DNA from: Oceaniglobus roseus
GTDB taxonomy: Bacteria > Pseudomonadota > Alphaproteobacteria > Rhodobacterales > Rhodobacteraceae
DNA: 64,000 nucleotides
NCBI RefSeq assembly: GCF_002869745.1
Contig: NZ_PNOS01000012.1
Coordinates: 40,381 to 104,380, forward strand
Direction: 5' to 3'
Position 1 is the first letter of the stretch; the number at the start of each line of letters is the position of its first letter. Both the position numbers and the translations under genes were made by a program. The notes under the pieces were generated by a model. It was given only the letters and a program-made list of their open reading frames with translations, ran no database searches and was not told the DNA's origin. Shown here in pieces: positions 1 through 6,491 of this stretch.

Positions 1-55
1 TGTTGCCCCCAGTGGCGATCCGGTTCCAGTGAACCACGCCCGGCCGTGCCGCGCA

Positions 56-69
56 TTGATCCTTCGCAA
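56..69 (+). promoter_or_regulatory. FNR-type box 1, upstream of the Crp/Fnr gene
   Basis: TTGAT-CCTT-CGCAA, an imperfect FNR/DNR-type dyad. A -10-like TAATCT follows at 89-94. The regulator gene starts at 218, so the leader is long. The box suggests that the regulator controls its own synthesis. Confidence 0.6.
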
Positions 70-217
70 TGCGCAGGGTGATCCGTGTTAATCTTTCGGA
101 CAGGACCGGACTCCCTCGTTCGGTCGATCGCGTCGGGAGTCCGGCCGAATGATCGCTTCGCCCATCGGCTGGCCGAGTGGACACTGGATCCGGAAAACAT
201 CAGGGGAGGACCGCGCC

Positions 218-1006
218 ATGCAGGAAACGCCGAGAGAAGCCGCGGGGTCGAAATCCTCTGCCAACCTGCGGCTGCTGCCCGGATTCGACGAGCTGCCGGA
301 GCCGATCCTGAAGGAGTTGCAGGCGATCGTGGTCCGGCGGTCCTTCGAGGCCGGACAGACCGTGGTCGAGGCCGACGCGCCGTCCCGCTTCACCTGCATC
401 GTCCGCACGGGCATCCTGCGGATGCAGAAGGACCTGCCCGACGGCCGGCAGCACATCGTCGGGATCCTGGTCGAGGGCGACCTGTTCGGGCGCGTGTTCA
501 ACGGCAACATGCACTTCTCGATCGAGGCCGCGACCGATGCCGAGATCCTCGCCTTCCCCCGCGCCGCGTTCGAGGCGCTGCTGCTGCGCTCGCCCGAACT
601 GGACCGGCTGCTGCTGCTGCACCTGCTGTCCGAACTGGACCGCGCCCGTGACTGGATGATCATCCTCGCCAATCCGAAGGTGCGGGGGCGGCTGGCGGGA
701 CTGCTGCTGCTGCTCTGCACCCGGCTCCAGACCGTCGATCACCTCGTGACCGTATCCGGGCGGGCCGTGCGGGTGCGCATCCCGCTCAGCCGTCCCGACG
801 TGGCGCACCTGCTCGGGACCCGGGTGGAATCGGTCAGCCGGGCGCTTCATGCGCTGGCCGACGACGGCCTGCTCGACATCGTGCGCCCGGACCTGCTGGA
901 GATCCGCAACCTCCAGGCCCTGACCGAGGAGGCCGGGGAGCCCGACCTTGCCGACACCGCGTCGCTGCTGCGCCTCGTGAAGGCCATGCGCAAGTCCGCG
1001 GACTGA
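218..1006 (+). CDS. Crp/Fnr family transcriptional regulator
   Basis: A 262-residue regulator with an N-terminal cyclic-nucleotide-binding-like beta-roll (about residues 20-140), a dimer helix (about 140-165) and a C-terminal winged helix (about 185-225). The recognition helix reads TRVESVSRAL, keeping the E204-x2-S207-R208 pattern that in FNR proteins contacts TTGA half-sites. Only two cysteines are present (60 and 167) and there is no N-terminal four-cysteine cluster, so it is not a classical 4Fe-4S FNR; a FixK/DNR-like type is more likely. The start at 218 is chosen because GGGGAGGA precedes it; an in-frame ATG at 149 lacks such a site. Fifteen matching boxes in the next 20 kb make it the likely local controller (inference). 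Confidence 0.88.
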   Translation: MQETPREAAGSKSSANLRLLPGFDELPEPILKELQAIVVRRSFEAGQTVVEADAPSRFTCIVRTGILRMQKDLPDGRQHIVGILVEGDLFGRVFNGNMHFSIEAATDAEILAFPRAAFEALLLRSPELDRLLLLHLLSELDRARDWMIILANPKVRGRLAGLLLLLCTRLQTVDHLVTVSGRAVRVRIPLSRPDVAHLLGTRVESVSRALHALADDGLLDIVRPDLLEIRNLQALTEEAGEPDLADTASLLRLVKAMRKSAD

Positions 1007-1022
1007 GGGGCCGTCCGGTCAG

Positions 1023-1047
1023 GCCCGGCGCGGGAAGCGCGCCGGGC
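1023..1047. terminator. Perfect 10-bp hairpin between convergent genes
   Basis: GCCCGGCGCG, loop GGAAG, CGCGCCGGGC. It sits just after the regulator stop (1006) and before the convergent lipoprotein stop (1111). There is no T-run, so it is a terminator-like or 3'-end stabilising hairpin acting in both directions. Confidence 0.45.
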
Positions 1048-1110
1048 GGACGGGACAGCGGATAGCGGGGCAATGCCTGTCCCGACCGGGCATTGCAGGC
1101 GCTCGCGGCC

Positions 1111-1392
1111 CTAGCGCGGGCAGCGCCGGGTGTAGTACCTGCCGTCGCCGTAGGCATAGGCGCAGTCGCCGGTGGCGCTGTTCTGCGCCACCAGCGTGCC
1201 CGCCGCGGCCCCGAGCAGCGCGCCGATGATCAGCCATTCGTTGCTGGCGTTCAGCGCCTCGGCGGTGATCAGGCCGACGGCGGCCCCGCCGGTCAGCCCG
1301 ACCGCCGTGCGCTGCCCGGTGGTCATGTTCTCGCAGGCGGGCAGCACGGCAAGGCTGAGCGCGGCGGCGGTCAGCAGGGGGCGGACGGTCAT
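1111..1392 (-). CDS. Small glycine-zipper lipoprotein
   Basis: A 93-residue protein starting MTVRPLLTAAA with a lipoprotein signal ending in lipobox LPAC (cysteine 20). Two glycine/alanine-rich hydrophobic stretches (about 31-48 and 54-70) resemble the glycine-zipper motif of small outer-membrane lipoproteins of the 17-kDa antigen type. A short tail has two cysteines and several tyrosines. It is probably anchored in the outer membrane; the precise role is unknown. It lies downstream of the CBS gene on the same strand (34 nt gap) and could be co-transcribed with it. An in-frame ATG 42 nt upstream lies before the signal peptide and is less likely as the start. Confidence 0.75.
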   Translation of the reverse strand: MTVRPLLTAAALSLAVLPACENMTTGQRTAVGLTGGAAVGLITAEALNASNEWLIIGALLGAAAGTLVAQNSATGDCAYAYGDGRYYTRRCPR

Positions 1393-1426
1393 GGCTTGGC
1401 TCCTCGTCGGGGTGGGGGCGGCGCGC

Positions 1427-1846
1427 TCAGGCATGGTGGTCGGCCACGGCGTGCAGGATCTCGCCCGAGAGGTCCCGCCCCGCCGAATGGGCGATGTCGC
1501 CGAGGCTCAGCATCCCGACCAGCCGCTTGTTGTCGTCGATCACCGGCAGGCGGCGGATCTTCTTCTGGTCCATCAGGTGGATCGCGTCCTCGACCGTCTC
1601 GGTCGTGTGGCACCAGACGATGCCCTTGGTCATCACCGCGTCGGCCCGGGTCTTCGCGGGGTCGAGCCCGCGGGCCACGACCCGGATCGCGATGTCGCGG
1701 TCGGTCAGCATCCCGATCAGCCTGTCGTCCTTGCCGATCGGCACCGCCCCGATGTCGTCCTTCTCCATCATCCGCGCGATCTCGATCACCGGCGTCTCGG
1801 CGCTGGCCCAGTCGGCCCGCGGGTGCATGGCTTTGGCTACCTGCAT
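1427..1846 (-). CDS. Two-CBS-domain protein (Hrp1-like)
   Basis: A 139-residue protein that is essentially two CBS modules in tandem (about residues 5-60 and 72-130), with the usual GMLTDRD and GMLSLGD segments. CBS pairs bind adenine nucleotides and act as energy sensors. A stand-alone protein of this size resembles mycobacterial Hrp1, a hypoxia-induced protein (family knowledge). The start at 1846 is preceded by AAGGAGG with 5-nt spacing; an upstream ATG at 1867 is possible but lacks such a site. An FNR-type box ends 57 nt upstream, so low-oxygen induction is likely. Confidence 0.88.
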   Translation of the reverse strand: MQVAKAMHPRADWASAETPVIEIARMMEKDDIGAVPIGKDDRLIGMLTDRDIAIRVVARGLDPAKTRADAVMTKGIVWCHTTETVEDAIHLMDQKKIRRLPVIDDNKRLVGMLSLGDIAHSAGRDLSGEILHAVADHHA

Positions 1847-1899
1847 CACATCCTCCTTGCTCTGCATGGCGGGCAGGATGACAGGCCGCGGTCGCCCCC

Positions 1900-2157
1900 T
1901 CATTGACGGGGGACAATCACAGGCGCAGCGCGCGGCCGGCAGAGACGGCGCGCGCCCTGTCCGCGACGGCGCAGCCCTTCGGCTGCGCGGCGGGCGCGGC
2001 GTTGCGCGCGGCGCGCACCGTGGAGGGTGTGCGCGGCGCGCACGGTGGAGGGCGACACGCCGAAATAGCGGGCGATCTCGGTCTCCGTCAGCCCGAGGTC
2101 GTCGAAGGCGGCCACCGCTTGCGCCGGCCAGGGGCCGAGCCGATCGATCCTGTGCAT
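1900..2157 (-). CDS. Possible small helix-turn-helix protein
   Basis: An 85-residue frame starting MHRIDRLGPW. Residues about 21-44 (LGLTETEIARYFGVSPSTVR) read as a plausible helix-turn-helix. The second half is arginine/alanine-rich low complexity and its stop overlaps FNR-type box 2, so the true protein may be shorter or this may be a decaying gene. A GGAGCGAG sequence lies a little upstream of the start. It lies in the 512-base space between the CBS gene and the esterase fusion. The rest of that space (2158-2358) shows only GC-rich inverted sequence. Not recognised beyond the helix-turn-helix. Confidence 0.45.
   Translation of the reverse strand: MHRIDRLGPWPAQAVAAFDDLGLTETEIARYFGVSPSTVRAAHTLHGARRAQRRARRAAEGLRRRGQGARRLCRPRAAPVIVPRQ
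1903..1916 (-). promoter_or_regulatory. FNR-type box 2, CBS gene
   Basis: On the + strand TTGAC-GGGG-GACAA. It is 57 nt upstream of the leftward CBS gene, the same spacing as most boxes in this island. Confidence 0.65.
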
Positions 2158-2358
2158 TGCTGGTCTCGCTCCGTTGTTGCGGGACTGTCCGGGAAGGGGG
2201 GCGCCGTGGATCCGCGGAGCTCCCCCTCCGGCGGCGGCCTTGCACGGGCAACATCGGCAGGCGGCGGGGCGAGGGCATCGTCGACGATCGACGTCGCACC
2301 GCCGGAGTTCGGGGGTCGGCCGGGGCCCGCCGCCCTCCGGCGGATCGCCGCGCCCGGC

Positions 2359-5022
2359 TCAGAGGCCCGAGGGATAGGTCTCTTCCTCGCCGACCGACAT
2401 CTGCTCGGGCAGGGGGACCACGGCCGTGGTCGTGTCGAACCAGACGAAGGCATCGTACTGGTCCGCGAGACTGGCCTGCGAATAGTGGCTCCAGCGCTCG
2501 GGGTCGGGCCGGTAGATCACGCCGATGTAGCGCTCGAGCCGCGGCTCGGACAGCGCGCGGCGCAGGTCCGCGGGCAGCCGCGCCAAGTCTAGCAGGTACC
2601 GTTCGACCCCGGCGGCGTGGAGCAGCGCCTCGTGACTGCCGGGGCGCGACGGGCGCACCGTCTTGATCTCCATCGGCGCGTCCCAGTCCGAAGCCGCGGC
2701 GACGGTGCCCGCATGGGTGCCGAAGCCGACCAGCGCCGCCTCGGCGCCGAAGCGTTCGCGGCAGAGCTGGCCGATGTTCAGCTCGCCCCGCGCCTGGCCC
2801 ATGTCGGTGAACCGGGCGTCGCCGATATGCGAGTTGTGCGCCCAGACCACCGCCTTCGCCCCGGCGCCCGCGTTCTCCAGCAGCCGTTCCAGCGTGTCGA
2901 ACATGTGCCGGTCCCGCAGGTTCCACGAATCGGCGGCGCCGAGGTACATCACCCGGTAATACCGCTCGGCGCTGGCGATCAGCCGGGCGTTCTGCGCCGC
3001 ATCGAAGAAATCCTCGCCGTCGCGGGCGCTGTAGGGAAAACGCTTCTGCAGCAGGTCGAGCAGCATCCGCGTCACCGGCGCCTCGCACAGCGCATAGCCG
3101 CGGCCGACCGAGGTGCGTCCGTAGGCGGCAAGCTCGTGCGACTAGGGCGCAAGGCAGCCATAGCGCACCCGCGCCTCGGCCGCCGCCTGCGGATCGACCC
3201 GGTCGAGATAGGCGAGCACCGCCGCGATCGAGGCGGTCATGCTGTAGAGGTCCAGACCCCGGAACCGGACCTGCCGCGCCGCCGGGCGCCCGGCGTTGTG
3301 GCGCTGCTGGACGGTCACGAAATCGTCCACGTCGCGGTTGCGCCACATCCAGGTCGGGAACCGCGTAAACGGCGGCGGCAGCCCCGCCACGGCGGGCTTG
3401 CCGCGGATCCTGCGGTCGATCGCGGCGGCGTCGGGCCAGTCCGCCTCGACCGCGACGATGGTGAAGCCGTGCTTCTCGATCAGGCGCCGGGTGATCGCGG
3501 CCCGGGCGCGGTAGAACTCGAAGCTGCCGTGCGAGGCTTCGCCCAGCAGCACCACCCGGCGACGTCCCAGCTCCTCGAAGGCGTCGGCGAAGCCCGGATC
3601 CTCGGGCGCGGGCAGGGGCGTCAGCGCCTTGCGGAGGGTGGCGAGGACCGGAGGCACCCCGTCGGCACGCGGCGACCGAGGCGTGGCCGGCGCGGGAGGG
3701 GCCGGAAGGCCGGGTGTTGCCGGGGCCAGGTGATGCTCGAACCAGCTTGCCGCGAGGTCGGCGGCGGCTTCCAGCGTGCCGGGCTCCTCGAACAGGTGGC
3801 CCGCCCCCGGAACGATGTCCAGCCGCTTCTCGCAGGCCAGCGCCGCAAGCGCCTGGCGGTTCAGCTCCAGCACATGGCGGTCCGCGCCGCCGACGATCAG
3901 CAGCGTCGGCGCGCGCACCTCGGCCAGCCGCGCCCCGGCCAGGTCGGGACGCCCCCCGCGCGAGACGGCGGCGCCGATCCGACCGGGCAGCTCCGCCGCC
4001 GCGAGAAGCGCGGCGCCCGCCCCGGTGCTGGCCCCGAACAGGCCGAGGGGCAGCTCGGCGATGTCCGGCTCTCCGGCGATCCAGCCCGTCGCGGCGACCA
4101 GCCGCTCTGCCAGCAGGGGGATGTCGAAGACGTTGCGCCGGTCCACCTCCTCGGCGGGATCGAGCAGGTCGAGGAGCAGGGTCGCGAAGCCGCGCCGCTC
4201 CAGCACCGCGGCGACCGCGCGGTTGCGCGGGCTGAACCGGCTGGATCCGCTGCCATGGGCGAACAGGACAAGCCCGCGCGCATCCGCCGGAACCCTCAGG
4301 TCCCCGGCAAGGCCGAGGGGCGGGATGACCACCGCGCGCGTCGCGACCGCGGCCGCGCTCTCGGCCCCCTGCCAGGCCTCGCGCAGAAGGCCGATGGTCT
4401 CGGCATCGCTCAACTGGTGGAAGTCGCGGTACCAGGCGCCGACCCCGGTGAAGGCGGGATCGGGCACCAGGCATTCGACCCGGTCGGCCAGCGCCCCGAT
4501 CTCGTGCAGCGTGTCCGCGGGGGCCACCGGAACGGCGACGATCACCCGCGCCGCCTTCCTGCGCCTTAGGTATCCGAGCGCCGCCTTCACCGTCGCTCCG
4601 GTCGCCAGCCCGTCGTCGACGACGATGGCCGTGCGCCCCGCAGGATCCACCGGCTTGCGCGCGCCGAGATAGACCGCGCGCCGCCGCTCCAGTTCCGCCA
4701 GCTCCGCGGCGCGGGCGCGGGCGAGATAAGTCTCGTCCGCCCCCGAGGCCCGCAGCACGGCCGGGTTCACGATGGTCTCGGCCGCCTCGCCGTCGACCAC
4801 CGCACCCAGGGCCACCTCCGGCGCGCCGGGGGCGCCGATCTTGCGCACGAAGATCAGGTCCAGCGGCGCGCGCAGGGCCTTCGCGATCTCGGCGGCCACC
4901 GGCACGCCGCCCCGCGGCAGGGCATAGACCACGGGAGACTCCAGCGGCAGCCGGGTCAGCCGCACGGCCAGGCGGCGCCCGGCATCGGCGCGCGTCTCGA
5001 AGGGATCGAACGAATGTTCCAT
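2359..5022 (-). pseudogene. Phosphoribosyltransferase / dienelactone-hydrolase / erythromycin-esterase fusion with in-frame amber stop
   Basis: Read through, this is an 887-residue three-domain protein. Residues 1 to about 210 are a phosphoribosyltransferase domain with PRPP loop VVDDGLATGAT at 134-144. About 215-420 is an alpha/beta hydrolase with nucleophile elbow GASTG. About 470 to the end is an erythromycin-esterase-like domain (GEASHGSFEFY; later WAHNSHIGDAR). Codon 627 (3142-3144) is TAG where relatives have tryptophan after RYGCLxP. Reading continues in the same frame with family sequence (SHELAAYGR), so a single G-to-A change explains the break. Either the C-terminal 260 residues are lost, the stop is read through, or it is a sequencing error. 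The PRT plus esterase pairing matches mycobacterial Rv2030c of the DosR regulon. The start at 5022 begins MEHSFDPFE. Confidence 0.8.
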
Positions 5023-5055
5023 GCCCCCAGACTGCCGCCCGCCCGTCGCGGCGCA

Positions 5056-5069
5056 TTGACGGCGCGCAA
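5056..5069 (-). promoter_or_regulatory. FNR-type box 3, esterase fusion side
   Basis: TTGAC-GGCG-CGCAA, 34 nt from the leftward fusion-gene start. Closer than usual, so it may be a second site helping or blocking box 4. Confidence 0.55.
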
Positions 5070-5083
5070 GCCCGCCACCGGCG

Positions 5084-5097
5084 TTGACGCCCGTCAA
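5084..5097. promoter_or_regulatory. FNR-type box 4, perfect dyad between divergent genes
   Basis: TTGAC-GCCC-GTCAA. The end of the box is 60 nt from the rightward stress-protein start (5157) and 62 nt from the leftward fusion-gene start (5022). One symmetric site could therefore serve both promoters. A TACGCC -10-like element follows at 5120-5125. Confidence 0.75.
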
Positions 5098-5156
5098 TGC
5101 GCCCGATGGCCCGCGCGCCTACGCCGGAGCGGTACTGGCGCCGGGGGAGGACGGTG

Positions 5157-5687
5157 ATGGCGACGCAAAGGATACTGGCCGCGACCGACGGCTCGGAAAT
5201 GGCCAACCGCGCCCTCGACCTCGCGGTGGAGATATCGGTGGCGCTGCACTGCGACCTCAGCATCGTGCACGTGCTGATGCACGGCCGTCCGGCGGAGGAG
5301 ATCAAGCGCATGGCGGATATCGAGCGGCTGGTCGCCGCGGCGCCTGCGGGCCTCGCGCTGGCCTCGCCCGCCGTGCCCGCCTCGGTCGCCGAGCTGATCG
5401 CCGCCGCCGAGGCGGAGTCGCGGGGGCTGAGGCTGATCGAGATCATCGGCGAGACGACGCTGCGCGACGCCGCCGACCGCGCCATGGCCCGCGGCGCGAC
5501 CAACCTGCGCACCCACCTGGCCGACGGCGATTACGCCGACGAGATCCTCGACGCGGCCGAGACGGACGGGGCGCGGATGATCGTCCTCGGGTCGCGCGGG
5601 CTCGGCCGGTTGCGCGCGGCGGTCCTCGGCAGCGTGTCGCAGAAGGTCGCCCATCACGCCACCTGCGCCGTGCTGCTGGCGAAGTGA
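5157..5687 (+). CDS. Universal stress protein (UspA family)
   Basis: A 176-residue single-domain Usp starting MATQRILAATDGSE. The C-terminal ATP-binding signature G-x2-G-x9-G-S is intact in GSRGLGRLRAAVLGS, so it should be an ATP-binding subtype. Cytoplasmic dimer expected from the family. The start at 5157 is preceded by GGGGGAGG; longer in-frame starts would overlap FNR-type box 4. Usp proteins are common members of oxygen-limitation regulons in proteobacteria and mycobacteria. Box 4 lies 60 nt upstream. Confidence 0.92.
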   Translation: MATQRILAATDGSEMANRALDLAVEISVALHCDLSIVHVLMHGRPAEEIKRMADIERLVAAAPAGLALASPAVPASVAELIAAAEAESRGLRLIEIIGETTLRDAADRAMARGATNLRTHLADGDYADEILDAAETDGARMIVLGSRGLGRLRAAVLGSVSQKVAHHATCAVLLAK

Positions 5688-5739
5688 GCCGAATGCCCGG
5701 CGGCGGAGGCCATCCCCCGCCGCCCTGCGACGTCCGGCG

Positions 5740-6387
5740 TCAGACCGAGACCGCGATGTGGTCGTCCACCTTCACCACGCCCGGCGCGGCCCAGGCCGCC
5801 CGCTCGGCCGCCTGCCGTTCGGACCAGGTCCGCACCTTGCCCTCCAGCTTCACCGTGTGGTCGGTCACGCTGACGCTGATCTGGTTCGCCTCCAGCTCGG
5901 CGTCGCGGCGCAGCGCCTTCTCGATGCGCTGGCGGACGTCGGTCGGACTGACCGCGGGTTCGATCTCGATCAGGTTCACCAGCCCCTTCACCCCTTCGAG
6001 GTTGTGCAGCGCCGTCTCGGCCTCGACCTTCTGGTAATGCCACTTCACCTTGCCGGTCAGGGTCATGTAGCCGTCGCTGACCTTGATCTGGACCGCGTTC
6101 GCGGGAATCCCGCTGTGCCAGCCCAGGACGTTGACCGCGTGCTTGGCGATCTCGTCGTCGGCGGTGGTGTGGGTGCCCATCGGCCGCACCTCGATCTCCT
6201 GGGCGATGGCCTTCACCCCCTTCACGCGGCGCACGATGGCCTCGGCCGTGCGCTTCTGCGCGAAGGTGGGCACGTGGCCGGTCAGCGTGACCGTGCCCTT
6301 CTCCACGGCCACGCCGATGTGGGCCGCATCTATGCTGGGGTCGAACTCCAGCTCTTCTTCCACAAGCCGTCTCAGGTCGATGTCCAT
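5740..6387 (-). CDS. BON-domain protein with three BON repeats
   Basis: A 215-residue protein starting MDIDLRRLVEEELEFDPS. Three BON modules are visible at about residues 3-70, 78-146 and 150-215, each ending in a V-x-L-x-G-x-V segment (VTLTGHV, MTLTGKV, VKLEGKV). BON domains are thought to bind phospholipid or envelope surfaces and are common in stress-induced proteins. No signal peptide is evident, so this one may stay in the cytoplasm. GAGGAGC precedes the start. FNR-type box 5 is 75 nt upstream. Confidence 0.9.
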   Translation of the reverse strand: MDIDLRRLVEEELEFDPSIDAAHIGVAVEKGTVTLTGHVPTFAQKRTAEAIVRRVKGVKAIAQEIEVRPMGTHTTADDEIAKHAVNVLGWHSGIPANAVQIKVSDGYMTLTGKVKWHYQKVEAETALHNLEGVKGLVNLIEIEPAVSPTDVRQRIEKALRRDAELEANQISVSVTDHTVKLEGKVRTWSERQAAERAAWAAPGVVKVDDHIAVSV

Positions 6388-6461
6388 CTCGTGCTCCTCG
6401 GGTTGACGCCGACGGGTGTCGGGTTCGCCGCCGAGTGTCGCGTCGCCGGGGCTGCGCGACA

Positions 6462-6475
6462 TTGACGGCTGTCAT
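6462..6475 (-). promoter_or_regulatory. FNR-type box 5, BON gene
   Basis: TTGAC-GGCT-GTCAT on the + strand, one mismatch from the ideal dyad, 75 nt upstream of the leftward BON gene. Confidence 0.6.
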
Positions 6476-6491
6476 CGCGCCGCAGTCCGGC

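Noticed and set aside
1427..5512. A very long leftward open frame of over 1,300 codons
   Set aside because: Only its last 139 codons match a family (CBS); the rest is an arginine- and glycine-rich shadow of the esterase fusion in another frame. High GC creates such frames.
6402..6415. A further FNR-like half-site TTGAC near the BON start
   Set aside because: The second half-site (ACGGG) does not match TCAA, so it was not counted.
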